A stretch of 56,954 bases of DNA from Candidatus Melainabacteria bacterium. GTDB taxonomy: Bacteria > Cyanobacteriota > Vampirovibrionia > Caenarcaniphilales > Caenarcanaceae. A program made the translations under genes and the position numbers. The notes below the pieces were generated by a model, which saw only the letters and a program-made list of their open reading frames with translations, did not search any database and had not been told where the DNA came from. The stretch covers positions 1-56,954 of the forward strand of contig DUDU01000119.1 in NCBI GenBank assembly GCA_005110395.1, in the 5' to 3' direction. Shown here piece by piece: positions 7,946 through 18,340 of this stretch (positions within the stretch are counted from its first letter, which is position 1; the number at the start of each line of letters is the position of its first letter).

Positions 7946-9676
7946 TTATTTATTTGATAGTAATTTCGCTATTTGTTCTTTAAACCAATCGGTTCTAGAA
8001 AGTCTGTTCAAGGATATATTTTCTTGATATTTTTCCAAACAATCCTTTTTGAAATATTTCTTCATATTAAAGAAGCTATAAAAATCTTCAAACTGATCTG
8101 AATCAAGTTTTTCTCCAATGAATTTAGCGTAATTGTGATCCCTAATATTTTCATCTCTAATCAATAAATCACTCTTTCTATCATCTTTTAAATGTTGAAT
8201 TTTGATTTCTTCTTTTTGATTGTTTTTCTGTTGATTAATTTCTAATTTATACTCATTACTATTAAAACCTTCCAAATTTAGCTCTAAAAGGTTTTCTGGA
8301 TGATACAAGTAATTTTCAATACAATAAAATTTCAGAATAAATAAATTCTTGTATTTAGTTTGAGCCTTTGTGATTTCATTATCCGTTAAATAATCTCTGT
8401 CTCTAAGACCAAAGTATTTTGGATTGTTTTTCACTTCAATAAGCACTGCGTTTTTATCATGAACTCCTACAAACAACTTTTCACTTAATAGCATCGAGTT
8501 GAAAGTTGCATCATCTTGATTTTCACAAACAATAATTTGTTTTCCCCTAAATAAATCTTGAATCAAACCCTTTGGAACGGCAATTTCGTAACAATCTAAA
8601 GTTTTCTTTTCTGGTACCAACTCTTTCTTTTCATCAAAATTCAAATTATCAAAGTCAATAATTGCAGCATTGTCTGATTGCCTAGCATAATCAATAAAGC
8701 CAAGTGAGTGACTAGCAACCCAAACTTGACTATTTTCAGGAATCCAATGCTCCACAATTTCTTTCAATAAATCAAACTGCAGAGATGTATTTAAATGCAA
8801 ATCTATTTCGTCAAAAAAGTAGACTGAATCTTGAAAGAAATTTCTTCGTGCATAAAGATTAAGCAACAGATCAAATACCATCTTTTCACCAGCACTTAAA
8901 TAGTCATAGTGAATTCTTGAAGAGCCTTTTCTAAACCAGAATCTCACAGGTTCGCCATCTAAAGGAGAATCAAAATCTTCATATTTTAAAGAAGTCTCAG
9001 TATCTCCAAAAATATTGCTAAAGGCATTATTGAAAGCTGTATTAAATTTCTCCTGAGCATTATTCTTTTCCTTAATTTCTTTAAAGAAATCTCTGAAAAT
9101 CTGATCTATATCCGCATCCATCCGTGAAGTATCAAGATCAATATATGTTTTTGGTCTATCAACATCCTGAGAAATTTCTTTTTGACTTGTTCCAATTGAG
9201 GTTTTTGTTATTCGAGGAGTATATCTAAAAGAACTTCTCCCGTAGAATCTATAATCATTTGGAGACAACATAAAGTCTTCAGGATTTTTACTTGTGTTAT
9301 TTTTGAATGCAGTAAAAGCAGTGCCTCCTAGAGTTTTACTATCTGCTTTAATAGAAAGACCATTTGAAAAATCCACTTCTATACGTTCTCCGAAAAAATG
9401 AGTCTCCTCTGATGGATCTTTACGGTAATATTTTTTTTGCTCTTCACCGTATGAATTAGGATATGCATTTATTTTCCCTTGACATTTATTCAAAAACTCA
9501 AACGCGTCAAATACACATGACTTACCGCATCCATTTGCGCCAATCAAAAGAACCAATTTAGGAGCTTGTTGATTATTATCCAAACTCCCACTTTCAAGGG
9601 GGCTGGAGGGTAATAGATCAATAGTCAAATCTGTAAAACGTTTAAAATTTTTGAGTTGTAGTTTTTTAATAAACAT
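7946..9676 (-). CDS. AAA/ABC-type ATPase with TOPRIM-like (DUF4435/OLD-like) C-terminus
   Basis: The 576-aa protein has an SMC/RecF-type ATPase head: Walker A GANGCGKS (46-53), signature YLSAGEKM (259-266), Walker B VYFFDEID (285-292) and an ASHS switch histidine (323). After about 370 the sequence IIVCENQDD (with Glu385), then GLRDRDYL (DRD at 426-428) and FYCIENYLYHPENL, resembles the divergent TOPRIM of DUF4435 and OLD-family proteins. Related ATPase-nuclease proteins act in anti-phage defence or DNA processing; the role here is inferred. It stands alone beside the GT4 gene with 40 bp between them. The Walker and TOPRIM acidic residues look intact. It could also be a housekeeping ATPase of unknown purpose. 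Confidence 0.75.
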   Translation of the reverse strand: MFIKKLQLKNFKRFTDLTIDLLPSSPLESGSLDNNQQAPKLVLLIGANGCGKSCVFDAFEFLNKCQGKINAYPNSYGEEQKKYYRKDPSEETHFFGERIEVDFSNGLSIKADSKTLGGTAFTAFKNNTSKNPEDFMLSPNDYRFYGRSSFRYTPRITKTSIGTSQKEISQDVDRPKTYIDLDTSRMDADIDQIFRDFFKEIKEKNNAQEKFNTAFNNAFSNIFGDTETSLKYEDFDSPLDGEPVRFWFRKGSSRIHYDYLSAGEKMVFDLLLNLYARRNFFQDSVYFFDEIDLHLNTSLQFDLLKEIVEHWIPENSQVWVASHSLGFIDYARQSDNAAIIDFDNLNFDEKKELVPEKKTLDCYEIAVPKGLIQDLFRGKQIIVCENQDDATFNSMLLSEKLFVGVHDKNAVLIEVKNNPKYFGLRDRDYLTDNEITKAQTKYKNLFILKFYCIENYLYHPENLLELNLEGFNSNEYKLEINQQKNNQKEEIKIQHLKDDRKSDLLIRDENIRDHNYAKFIGEKLDSDQFEDFYSFFNMKKYFKKDCLEKYQENISLNRLSRTDWFKEQIAKLLSNK

Positions 9677-9938
9677 TTTGCTTTGCAGATAATTTCTTAA
9701 AATCTATAAACAGTGTCTTGCCAATTGAAGCTATGCGGATTTTATCATTTCACCTAAATTCTCAGTTTGAAATCCCAACTCAGAAATCATAAGCCTTCAA
9801 TTCAAGTCCTGAAATTCCAAGTTAATCATTCTCAAATAAGTTTCAACTTCAAAGACGTATAATCTCTCGAATATTTCTTTTTTCAATTGGACAGATTCAC
9901 TACTCATAACAATTATTCATATTAGACACTCAGGACTC

Positions 9939-10775
9939 ATGATAGAAAATACGATTACACCAACAATTCTCGACAAGATTATTAATCAAAAGAAAATTGA
10001 TTTAACAGAACAGAAAAAGGATTTGCCTCTGGATAGACTGAAAGAGTTAGTAAAAGAAAATGAGAAAAAGAATGAAAAATCTTTGTCTTTTTATGAATCT
10101 TTAGCTAGTAATCAAGGCACAAATATTATTGCGGAAATCAAAAGAGTCTCTCCATCCAAAGGACCGCTCAGACCAGATCTCAATCCAATAGACTTAGCCA
10201 AAGAATATGAATGCAGCGGAGCTAAGGCAATTTCTGTTTTGACGGAAGAAAAATTCTTTCATGGCTCGCTAAAAGACCTAATTGCCGTAAAAGAAAATGT
10301 GCAAATTCCTATTTTGCGAAAAGACTTTGTGGTTGATGAATATCAAATCTGGGAGGCAAAGCTCTATGGCGCAAGCGCGGTTTTGCTTATAGCCGCGGTT
10401 TTGAGTATCGAAGAACTGAGAAGTTTTTATGAATTAGCAAATAAACTTGGGATGGATGCTCTCTTTGAAGTTCACAATGAAGAAGAAATCAATAAGATAA
10501 TTTCATTAGAACCTAAAATAATTGGCGTTAACAATCGTAATTTGCATACTTTTGAAGTTAGCTTAGATACTTCATTCAGCTTGATAAGCAAATATGGTGA
10601 ACGATTCAAAAATGACAAATTCTCTACTCTTTGGGTGAGTGAATCCGGCATTTATGAAAGAAGCGAAATTGCAAGCCTAATGAATGCTGGGTTCAAAGCG
10701 TTTTTGATTGGCGAAAGTTTATTGAAATTCCCCACCCCCTCGGAGAAACTCAAAGAATTACTTGCTGAAACTTAA
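9939..10775 (+). CDS. trpC: indole-3-glycerol phosphate synthase TrpC
   Basis: TrpC closes the indole ring, converting carboxyphenylaminodeoxyribulose phosphate to indole-3-glycerol phosphate in tryptophan synthesis. The 278-aa TIM barrel shows IIAEIKRVSPSKGPL (with the catalytic Glu and Lys), ISVLTEEKFFHGS, PILRKDFVVDEYQI, GVNNRNLHTFEV and WVSESGI, all diagnostic. It is not clustered with other trp genes; trpD lies about 42 kb further on, so the pathway genes are scattered, as in cyanobacteria. Its end is 13 bp from the convergent sigma factor gene. No leader peptide or attenuator is visible upstream. Confidence 0.97.
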   Translation: MIENTITPTILDKIINQKKIDLTEQKKDLPLDRLKELVKENEKKNEKSLSFYESLASNQGTNIIAEIKRVSPSKGPLRPDLNPIDLAKEYECSGAKAISVLTEEKFFHGSLKDLIAVKENVQIPILRKDFVVDEYQIWEAKLYGASAVLLIAAVLSIEELRSFYELANKLGMDALFEVHNEEEINKIISLEPKIIGVNNRNLHTFEVSLDTSFSLISKYGERFKNDKFSTLWVSESGIYERSEIASLMNAGFKAFLIGESLLKFPTPSEKLKELLAET

Positions 10776-10788
10776 TCAAATACTCAGA

Positions 10789-11916
10789 TCAAGTACTAAA
10801 TAAATAATCCTGGATTTCGCTTCCCATCACTCCTTTTAGCTTACGTAAAGCTCTAAACTCTAAACGTCTCACTTTGTCACGAGTAATACCAAGCTCTTCG
10901 CTTACTTCATCTATTGAATGAAACTGTTCGGCCTGATTAAAACCAAAACGCATTTGCACAATTTGCTTTTCTTGTTCATCCAAATAATCCAAAAATTTAA
11001 TTAATTGATGTTTGAGATTCTTCTGCTGCATCTCAAATTCGGGTGTTTTCTCCTCCAGGTCGCTAATGATCTCACTAAGAGTTCCTTCACTATTTTTACC
11101 AATTGGAGTTTCTAAAGATAAAGTTTCACCTTCAATATCTTTCCAAATACTCAAATCAGCAGTAGGGAAATCCAAACTTGAGGCAATTTCTGCATCGGTT
11201 GGCTCTCTGCCAAGTTTTTTAGTTAATTGATCAACCGATCTTTTTAGTTTATGCACCTGCTCCAAAGCATGAGTTGGAATGCGGATTGAACGCTCCTTAT
11301 CATTAATGCTTTTTTTAATTGCTTGCTTAATCCACCAAGTCGCATAAGTTGAAAAGCGATAACCAAATTCATAATCAAATTTTTTGACCGCTCTCAAAAG
11401 CCCAGTATTTCCTTCCTGAATCAGGTCTAAAAGAGGGATACTAGGCGAAGCATATTTCTTTGCAATTGAAACAACCAAGCGTAAATTGGCATGAACTAAT
11501 TTATTAATTGCTTTTTTGGAAATGTTTTCATCAGCTGAATAAATGTCTTTGGCAATTGCAAGCTCTTCATCAGCGGTTAGCAATGCAATTTTACCGATTG
11601 ATTTCAAATAAAGCTGAACTGAATTATCACTTCGTATATCAGCTTCTAGCTTTTCATCGTCATATTCAGCCTCCGAGTTTTTAATCAAGTCCTCAGGAAT
11701 ATCATCTTCATCAGCCAAATCAGATAGTTGTTTGCTTGCTTTTTCTGATGAAAGCTTAAGTTTTGATTTTCCCTTTAAATGGCTTGCTTCATCAGGGTTA
11801 TTGAGTATTGTATCTTTTGCTTCCTCATTAGCAGCTATAGAGCCTGTAACAGGAGAATTCATTTCTTTATGAGTCTCTTTTTGCCCTTTGCCCGATGCAA
11901 ATCTTTTACTAGACAT
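10789..11916 (-). CDS. RNA polymerase sigma-70 factor, RpoD/SigA-like
   Basis: The 375-aa protein has a charged, low-complexity N-terminus (about 1-95), region 1.2 ([21 protein letters not shown]), region 2 ([57 protein letters not shown], with the -10-recognition aromatic/Trp residues), region 3, and region 4 with a helix-turn-helix ([28 protein letters not shown]) for the -35 element. The size and intact region 1.2 fit a group 1 or group 2 sigma, as in cyanobacteria where several similar factors coexist. The [12 protein letters not shown] variant differs from the common RGLPFLDLIQEG, which leans toward group 2. It is monocistronic. Confidence 0.9.
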   Translation of the reverse strand: MSSKRFASGKGQKETHKEMNSPVTGSIAANEEAKDTILNNPDEASHLKGKSKLKLSSEKASKQLSDLADEDDIPEDLIKNSEAEYDDEKLEADIRSDNSVQLYLKSIGKIALLTADEELAIAKDIYSADENISKKAINKLVHANLRLVVSIAKKYASPSIPLLDLIQEGNTGLLRAVKKFDYEFGYRFSTYATWWIKQAIKKSINDKERSIRIPTHALEQVHKLKRSVDQLTKKLGREPTDAEIASSLDFPTADLSIWKDIEGETLSLETPIGKNSEGTLSEIISDLEEKTPEFEMQQKNLKHQLIKFLDYLDEQEKQIVQMRFGFNQAEQFHSIDEVSEELGITRDKVRRLEFRALRKLKGVMGSEIQDYLFST

Positions 11917-12103
11917 AAACTTGTAATTTAAAAATTTCGTGAATTTGCTTAAATCTTTTAATATTCACTTAAATACTTTCCTCGCAGAGAGAGTGAACTT
12001 ATGAGGGCTCTCATTAAACCGAACAATAATTTCCCTAATTTGAATTCAATGAGAGATACTTTTTGAATATAAAAACAAGAGAAACATCAGCGAATTCCTG
12101 ATA

Positions 12104-13555
12104 ATGACTTCGAAAATCAATCAAAAAAATTTTGCAATATTAGGTTTAGGCCTTAGCGGTTTAGCTGCTTTGAAATACTTAGTTGAGAATAATGCAAAAT
12201 CTATTCTTGTCTGCGATCAAACTCCCGATGAAAAGCTAAACCTAAATACTAGGGAAATCCTTAATAAATTAACTAAAGATACAAGTATTAAAAGTCAAAT
12301 TGAATTAGATCTTGGTAATTCAAATAATGAAAAATGCTTGAATTGCGACTGCATTATCGTGAGCCCTGGATTCAAGCCCAATCTGCCAATACTAAATAAA
12401 ACCAGAGAAGAAGGCATAGAAGTAATTACTGAAATTGATTTGGCGGTACAGGCTCTAACAGACTCAAGCCAAATACAAAAATCAAATTTTATCGGTGTTA
12501 CCGGTACAAATGGGAAGTCAACAACTACCGGTTGGATTTCCCATATTTTAGAAGCTCCCGCTTGCGGAAATATTGGGCTTCCTTTTATTCAGGCCATTAG
12601 TGAATTTCCCAATCGAGAAAATTATGTTTGTGAGCTTAGTTCGTATCAATTGACTCATTCCAATCAGCTAAAGCCAAAAATAGCCATGATAACCAATATT
12701 ACTCCTGATCACATTGATTGGCATGGTTCTTGGAAAGCATATCTGGAAGCCAAAACAAAAATTACTCAATTTCAAGACGAGCAAGATTGGTTAATATTAC
12801 CAACTAGTCAACCATTATCTTCAATAGCTCAAATAAGCAAAGCTCAGATTTTCTGGGTGAATTCAAGCTCAAAATCTGAAGTTGAGCAAAACGCCATTTG
12901 GATTAATCAAAACTCGGAAATTGTTTTTACTCTTAATGGAAAATCTCAGCTAATTGCAAAAACTTCTGAAATTCCTCTTCCAGGCAAACACAATTTAGAA
13001 AATGCCATGTTTGCAATTGTTGCTTCACTTCTTGCAGGTCAATCACTAGAAATTGTAAGAAAAAAGCTTCTTTCATTTAAAGGATTAGAACATCGAATTG
13101 AATTTGTGGCTGAGCTATATGGAAGAAAATATTTCAATGATTCAAAAGCGACTAATCCTGAATCAACAATTGTGGCGCTAAAAGCCTTTGATGAACCCAT
13201 TATTTGGTTGGCTGGCGGACGTGACAAAATGACTGATTTGACGGAATTGTGCCAAATTGCAAATCAAAAAGTTAGTACTGCTATTTTGTATGGCGAAGCA
13301 TCAAGCAGATTCAAAGAAGCTCTTCAATTAAATAAATTTGCAGGTTTAATTCTTGAAGTTGCAAATATTGAAGAGGCTTTTCTTGCAACAATAAACAAAT
13401 CTAATGGTGGAATTGTCTTGCTCTCTCCAGCCTGCGCTAGTTTTGATCAATTCAAAAATTTTGAGGAAAGAGGTAAGCATTTCAAAGAGCTAATTTTGAA
13501 AGCAATTTCAAATAAATCCCTTCCTGAATCTTCTTCAAAAGCTGCATGGGTATAA
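12104..13555 (+). CDS. murD: UDP-N-acetylmuramoyl-L-alanine--D-glutamate ligase MurD
   Basis: MurD adds D-glutamate to UDP-MurNAc-L-Ala in the cytoplasm during peptidoglycan synthesis. The 483-aa protein shows the N-terminal UDP-binding fold (ILGLGLSGLAALKYL, about 12-26), the Mur ligase ATP loop GVTGTNGKSTTTGW (131-144), CELSSYQL, NITPDHIDWHGS, and EHRIEFVAELYGRKYFNDSKATNPEST in the C-terminal glutamate-ligase domain. It is complete and slightly longer than E. coli MurD (438 aa). No other mur or division gene is adjacent, so it is separated from the usual dcw cluster. A small coiled-coil gene follows at 44 bp. Confidence 0.97.
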   Translation: MTSKINQKNFAILGLGLSGLAALKYLVENNAKSILVCDQTPDEKLNLNTREILNKLTKDTSIKSQIELDLGNSNNEKCLNCDCIIVSPGFKPNLPILNKTREEGIEVITEIDLAVQALTDSSQIQKSNFIGVTGTNGKSTTTGWISHILEAPACGNIGLPFIQAISEFPNRENYVCELSSYQLTHSNQLKPKIAMITNITPDHIDWHGSWKAYLEAKTKITQFQDEQDWLILPTSQPLSSIAQISKAQIFWVNSSSKSEVEQNAIWINQNSEIVFTLNGKSQLIAKTSEIPLPGKHNLENAMFAIVASLLAGQSLEIVRKKLLSFKGLEHRIEFVAELYGRKYFNDSKATNPESTIVALKAFDEPIIWLAGGRDKMTDLTELCQIANQKVSTAILYGEASSRFKEALQLNKFAGLILEVANIEEAFLATINKSNGGIVLLSPACASFDQFKNFEERGKHFKELILKAISNKSLPESSSKAAWV

Positions 13556-13598
13556 TTAAAAATACAAAACTGTATCTAAACATAAAGACTGAAAAACA

Positions 13599-13916
13599 TT
13601 GGGTGAAGCTTTACCAAGAAATGTTTTTGAAATATTAGTCTCAGCTTTAGGAGATAGAAATAAGGCTGAGCATTTTTCCAGTGGTATTGAATCTCTTATT
13701 TCTGAGCAAGGGAAATCCATAAAATCAGAAGTTAAAGATGAATTGAGACAAGAATTAGTAACTAGAGAATTATTTTTAGTTCATGCACAACTCATGGAAG
13801 ATAAATTCAAAGCCATGGATTGGAAAATAAATGTTTTAGTTGGATTAGTGGTTTTATTCGGCACTTTCCTCAATCCCACTTTCTTAGCTTTTCTCAGGAG
13901 GCTTTTGAGAATTTGA
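13599..13916 (+). CDS. small coiled-coil protein with C-terminal membrane helix
   Basis: The 105-aa frame begins at a TTG, the only start codon before an in-frame stop. It has a helical N-terminal half (LPRNVFEILVSALGDRNKAEHF), a charged coiled coil (about 38-75) and a hydrophobic C-terminal segment (INVLVGLVVLFGTFLNPTFLAFL, 78-100). The layout recalls DUF1640/CCDC90-type coiled-coil membrane anchors found beside diverse genes, but I cannot assign a function. Coding-like composition and a clean C-terminal helix support it being real; the non-ATG start and the weak ribosome site lower confidence. Confidence 0.6.
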   Translation: MGEALPRNVFEILVSALGDRNKAEHFSSGIESLISEQGKSIKSEVKDELRQELVTRELFLVHAQLMEDKFKAMDWKINVLVGLVVLFGTFLNPTFLAFLRRLLRI

Positions 13917-14111
13917 GAAATAAACCAACTGTCTTGTCAAAGAATCAACTCGATTATTAAATCATAAAAATTAAATTAAACCAAAAGTCTGAGAGTCCAT
14001 CATTCAAATATCTTGAAATCGTTTGAATCCCAATAATCCTTGTTCTGCTTTAATAATCTTGATAATCTAAAGTAACACTATTAATAAATAGCTTCTTTAA
14101 AATTTACAAAT

Positions 14112-15698
14112 ATGACAAAAGTATTAATTACTGACTCTCTCAGCGAACTCGGCATTGAAATTCTCAAAAGTGTTGCTGAAGTAACTTATAAACCTGGCAT
14201 GAAGCCTGAAGAAATAATTCAAGTCATTCACGAATACAGTGGCTTACTCATAAGAAGCGGCACTACTGTCACCAAGGAAACAATTGATGCTTGCTCACCT
14301 AAAATGAAAGTTATTGGACGTGCAGGTGTAGGCGTTGACAATGTTGATCTAGGGGCTGCGACACAAAGAGGAATAATTGTTGTCAACTCACCTGATGGAA
14401 ATACAACTGCTGCCGCCGAACAAACTGTAACTCTCATGATGGCTTTAGCTCGTCTAACAGCACCTGCCGATGTTTCTATGAAAAACGGTGAATGGAATCG
14501 TAGTAAATTCACTGGAATAGAGCTTCAAAATAAAACTTTAGGTGTGGTTGGTTTAGGCAAAATTGGCACAAAAGTAGCCCAGGTTGCTCAAGCATTAGGC
14601 ATGAAAATAATCAGCTACGATCCAGTCGTTTCACCATCTAGAGCTGAAAGCCTTGACATCAAACTGGTTGAATTAGAGCAAATCTGGACTGATAGCGACT
14701 TTATTACTTTGCACATACCAAAAACTCCTCAAACTGCAAATCTGATCAATAAAGAAACCATATCTAAAATGAAAAAAGATGTGAGGCTTATTAATTGCGC
14801 TAGAGGAGGGATTATCAATGAACAAGATTTAGCTGATGCTATCAAAGAAGGAAGAATTGGTGGAGCTGCGCTTGATGTCTTTGACAAAGAACCATTAGAA
14901 GCAGATAGTCCACTCAGAAGTTTGGGAAACAAAGTACTCTTAACTCCGCATCTAGGAGCTAGCACAGAAGAAGCGCAAATAAATGTAGCAATCGATGTAG
15001 CAGAACAAATTAAAGAGGTTTTATCTGGTGGTTTTGCGCGCAGCGCCGTCAATTTACCAGGACTAAGAGGAGTTGCGATTGAAGAATTAAAATCTCATCT
15101 TGATCTGAGCAAATTACTTGGATCATTTTTAAGTCAATTCATTGGAACGGCCAGGCCAATTGAATTAATCATAGAAGTCGCTGGTGAATTAACTCAAAAA
15201 GAAATTTCACCACTGGTGCTTTCTGCCATTCAAGGCTTTTTGTCTGACAAAATCGAAGGTGTAACTTTTGTGAATGCAAAATTGGTTGCTGGAGAGCGTG
15301 GAATCAAAATCATTGAGTCAAAATCAGCCGATAAAACTGACTACGCCGAAGAAATCATACTCAAACTACAAACTGATAAAGGAAGTTTTGAGGTAGCAGG
15401 GACCTTGCAAAATGAAAAAACCCCTGTAATCACTAGACTAAATGGTTACAACTTCTCAGTAGTTCCAGCAGGTCATATACTTCTCACTTTGCACAATGAC
15501 AAACCTGGCGTAATCGCTAAAATTTCTAAGTTGCTTGGAGATAATGATGTAAACATTAGTGGAATGTCACTTGGTCGCAAAGCTGTTAGAGAAGAAGCTC
15601 TCATGATATGCAGCCTTGACAATCCAATTCCAGAAGCAGTAATCAAAAGCATAAAAGAATTAAACGAAGTACAAAAAGCAACTTGCATAAATCTCTAA
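14112..15698 (+). CDS. serA: D-3-phosphoglycerate dehydrogenase SerA
   Basis: SerA oxidises 3-phosphoglycerate to phosphohydroxypyruvate with NAD, the first step of serine synthesis. The 528-aa length is the long form with catalytic and NAD domains, an intervening ASB-type domain and a C-terminal ACT domain. Visible are the Rossmann loop GVVGLGKIGTKVAQVA (145-160), CARGGIINEQDLADAI, the catalytic-His strand LLTPHLGASTEEAQ, and the terminal ILLTLHNDKPGVIAKISKLLGD of the ACT fold, which suggests serine feedback inhibition. A comF-like gene starts 24 bp downstream on the same strand and is probably co-transcribed. Confidence 0.97.
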   Translation: MTKVLITDSLSELGIEILKSVAEVTYKPGMKPEEIIQVIHEYSGLLIRSGTTVTKETIDACSPKMKVIGRAGVGVDNVDLGAATQRGIIVVNSPDGNTTAAAEQTVTLMMALARLTAPADVSMKNGEWNRSKFTGIELQNKTLGVVGLGKIGTKVAQVAQALGMKIISYDPVVSPSRAESLDIKLVELEQIWTDSDFITLHIPKTPQTANLINKETISKMKKDVRLINCARGGIINEQDLADAIKEGRIGGAALDVFDKEPLEADSPLRSLGNKVLLTPHLGASTEEAQINVAIDVAEQIKEVLSGGFARSAVNLPGLRGVAIEELKSHLDLSKLLGSFLSQFIGTARPIELIIEVAGELTQKEISPLVLSAIQGFLSDKIEGVTFVNAKLVAGERGIKIIESKSADKTDYAEEIILKLQTDKGSFEVAGTLQNEKTPVITRLNGYNFSVVPAGHILLTLHNDKPGVIAKISKLLGDNDVNISGMSLGRKAVREEALMICSLDNPIPEAVIKSIKELNEVQKATCINL

Positions 15699-15722
15699 AA
15701 CACAGACAGAGAGATATTCAAA

Positions 15723-16469
15723 GTGTTTAAAAAGCTTAGAATCAATCCTCAGCTGATTTTCAAAGCATTATTTTTAAAGGGTCTGCCAAATTTGATTTAT
15801 GAGCCAATATGCCCATTTTCTAGACCTTGTAAAACTCTTAGCTCAGAATCGTGCTCAAATGACAATCCCTTTAAACAAACTTGCCAGCTCTGTCTTGAGC
15901 GATTCCATGACGATTCAGTAAATCTAAGAACCAATTTTAAACATTTGGAATATGTGATTTCATCAAGCAAATATTTGGGTGAAACAAAAAGAATTATTCA
16001 TTTCACAAAATGGGTTAGTCCGAGCTTGTCAGAGGCAATAGCCGAAATCATGGCATTAAGTCTTGAAAAGAAATTGAAAGATCTGAACTCAGAAATACCT
16101 CAAAAATTTTTTGACTTTATTGTTCCAATACCCGGAATCAATGATAAGAAGAAAGGCTGGATTACAAGTAAGATTCTAGCTAAACATTTAAGTCAATTAA
16201 CTCAAATTCCACTTTTAGACAATATACTCACAAAAACTAAAGAAACTAAATTTTATAGACTTACAAAAAAAGGAAGAAGTGAAACTATACAAAAAGCTTA
16301 TTCACGTTCAACGAATCTAGAAGAGCTTGATGAAAAGCCCAGGAAGATTTTATTGGTTGATGATTTGATTGCCAGCGGGCTTACCCTTGAAACTTGCGCT
16401 AAAGAAATCAAATCTAGAAATAATCAGCATCAAATATTTGGTATTACTTTTGCTAGAAGCTTTATTTAA
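15723..16469 (+). CDS. ComF-family phosphoribosyltransferase-like protein
   Basis: This 248-aa protein starts at GTG with GAGAGAT upstream. The N-terminus has a Cys-rich segment (CPFSRPC, then CSNDNPFKQTCQLC, about 28-58) resembling the zinc finger of ComF. The C-terminal half is a type I phosphoribosyltransferase fold ending in the PRPP-binding loop ILLVDDLIASGLTLETC (about 209-225). ComF proteins act in DNA uptake or processing of incoming single strands in competent bacteria; the enzymatic role of the PRTase domain is unclear in all of them. Only 24 bp separate it from serA. No other competence gene is in the window. Confidence 0.75.
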   Translation: MFKKLRINPQLIFKALFLKGLPNLIYEPICPFSRPCKTLSSESCSNDNPFKQTCQLCLERFHDDSVNLRTNFKHLEYVISSSKYLGETKRIIHFTKWVSPSLSEAIAEIMALSLEKKLKDLNSEIPQKFFDFIVPIPGINDKKKGWITSKILAKHLSQLTQIPLLDNILTKTKETKFYRLTKKGRSETIQKAYSRSTNLEELDEKPRKILLVDDLIASGLTLETCAKEIKSRNNQHQIFGITFARSFI

Positions 16470-16876
16470 AATTTCATAGAGAAAAGCAAACTTTCACATA
16501 CGCAAAACTTCCTTGAATTCAATCAAGCCTTAATAAAAGTCAAACATAATGAATTATTGAGTAGAAAGTAAGGAAAACCAAAATTTGCAAATAATTAATC
16601 ACACCTGTCTAACCAAATCTAACAAAGTACCAATAGTTGAGAAAACATTTACCTTCACATGAAAGAAAATGGGTGAAAGAATGATGATTGAAAGACAAAG
16701 ACCAATGACTAAAAAATTCCAAAGAGTACAAACAAAAATATAGACTTGGGAAAAGCAGCATTAACCAGCCCAAAGGAGAAAGTAACAAAATGTTTTATTA
16801 TGCATCTAAAGGTATAACCCACATAGACAATTAGTAACTCAGATACAAAAGAACTAAAAACCCTTAAAATATCAAC
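16470..16876 (+). other. 407-bp gap before clpX with two tiny ORFs
   Basis: No gene of normal size is present. Two very short frames stand out: MMIERQRPMTKK... (20 aa, from 16680) preceded by GGTGAAAGA, and MFYYASKGITHIDN (14 aa, from about 16790) preceded by AAAGGAG, one of the better ribosome-binding sites in the window. They may be chance, or leader peptides of the clpX transcript. No tRNA or clear terminator is seen. Confidence 0.3.
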
Positions 16877-18319
16877 ATGTCAAAATTAGATAATAAGCTT
16901 AAATGTTCTTTCTGCGGCAAGAGTCAGGATCAAGTCCGCAAACTCATTGCTGGCCCAGGGGTTTACATTTGCGATGAATGCATTGATTTGTGTAATGAAA
17001 TACTGTCAGAAGAGCTTTTTGATAATTCATTTGCATCAGGCAATAATGCAATGAAAAAACCACCTTCACCAAATCTAAAGTCTCAACCAAAGACCAAAAC
17101 CGAAAACGAAGAGCCAGAAAAAGACGAAATTATTGAATTTGACAAAATACCAAAACCACATGAAATCACGCAACATTTAGGTCACCACATTGTTGGACAA
17201 GAGAGCGCAAAAAAGGTTTTATCAGTTGCTGTTTATAATCACTTCAAACGTGTTGCTTCTATTCAAAAAGCTGAGCTGGAAGCTATAGAAGAAAAAGCTA
17301 AAGGCAACTCATCCACAGAAAAAGAAGATACCTCTCCAAGTGGCGTAACAAAGAGCAAAGTAGAAATCCAAAAATCCAATATTCTTCTCATTGGTCCTAC
17401 TGGATCAGGTAAAACCTATTTAGCCCAAACACTTGCCAAGTTTTTGAATGTACCTTTTGCAATTGCTGATGCCACGACGCTCACTGAAGCAGGCTATGTT
17501 GGTGAAGATGTTGAGAATATTTTACTCAGGCTCTATCAAGCAGCTGACTACAATATAAAGCGCACTGAAAGAGGGATTATCTATATTGATGAAGTGGATA
17601 AAATTGCCCGCAAATCCGAGAATCCATCAATTACTAGAGATGTTTCTGGTGAAGGAGTTCAACAGGCTCTGCTCAAAATGATTGAAGGCACGGTTGCTAA
17701 TGTTCCACCTCAAGGAGGCCGCAAACATCCTCATCAGGAATTCATTCAAATCAATACTGGCAATATACTCTTTATTATTGGTGGTGCTTTTGTTGGGTTA
17801 GACAAAATAGTTGAGGAAAGAATTCATTCTCGCAAAACATTAGGCTTTGGTAATGCGCCCGTTACTAGAAAAGAAAAAGAAGAAAGATTGGAAAGAGCTC
17901 TTAGCCAAACTGCCCCTGAAGATTTAATCAAATTTGGCTTAATCCCAGAATTTGTTGGTCGTATTCCAGTTCTAGCTTCACTCAATCAACTTGATGTTGA
18001 TGCTCTCAAGAAAGTTTTAACTGAACCAGAAAATGCCGTCATTAAGCAGTATCAAGAATTACTCAAGCTCGATGGAGTTGCACTGAAATTCAATGACGAT
18101 GCAACCACAGCAATTGCTGAGCTAGCTTATAAACGCAAAATGGGAGCCAGAGCGCTTAGAAGTATAATTGAAGAAATCATGCTTGATATCATGTATGAAG
18201 CGCCTCGAAACAGAGAAGTCAAAGAATGCGTTATAACTAAAGAAATGGTTGAAAAAAGATCAAGTGGTGAAGTTCTTGAATTATTACATTTCAAAAAATC
18301 CAGACCAGAAATTGCATAG
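16877..18319 (+). CDS. clpX: ATP-dependent Clp protease ATP-binding subunit ClpX
   Basis: ClpX is the hexameric AAA+ unfoldase that feeds substrates to ClpP. The 480-aa protein carries the zinc-binding N-domain with Cys10, Cys13, Cys32 and Cys35, Walker A GPTGSGKT (173-180), [15 protein letters not shown], Walker [13 protein letters not shown], and the C-terminal small AAA domain with [16 protein letters not shown]. It is longer than E. coli ClpX (424 aa), mainly through a charged linker and an insertion (about 130-165) before Walker A. clpP and tig are not adjacent. A DUF1232 gene follows at 21 bp and is probably in the same operon. Confidence 0.98.
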   Translation: MSKLDNKLKCSFCGKSQDQVRKLIAGPGVYICDECIDLCNEILSEELFDNSFASGNNAMKKPPSPNLKSQPKTKTENEEPEKDEIIEFDKIPKPHEITQHLGHHIVGQESAKKVLSVAVYNHFKRVASIQKAELEAIEEKAKGNSSTEKEDTSPSGVTKSKVEIQKSNILLIGPTGSGKTYLAQTLAKFLNVPFAIADATTLTEAGYVGEDVENILLRLYQAADYNIKRTERGIIYIDEVDKIARKSENPSITRDVSGEGVQQALLKMIEGTVANVPPQGGRKHPHQEFIQINTGNILFIIGGAFVGLDKIVEERIHSRKTLGFGNAPVTRKEKEERLERALSQTAPEDLIKFGLIPEFVGRIPVLASLNQLDVDALKKVLTEPENAVIKQYQELLKLDGVALKFNDDATTAIAELAYKRKMGARALRSIIEEIMLDIMYEAPRNREVKECVITKEMVEKRSSGEVLELLHFKKSRPEIA

Positions 18320-18340
18320 TCGGTAAAACCATACACGCCA

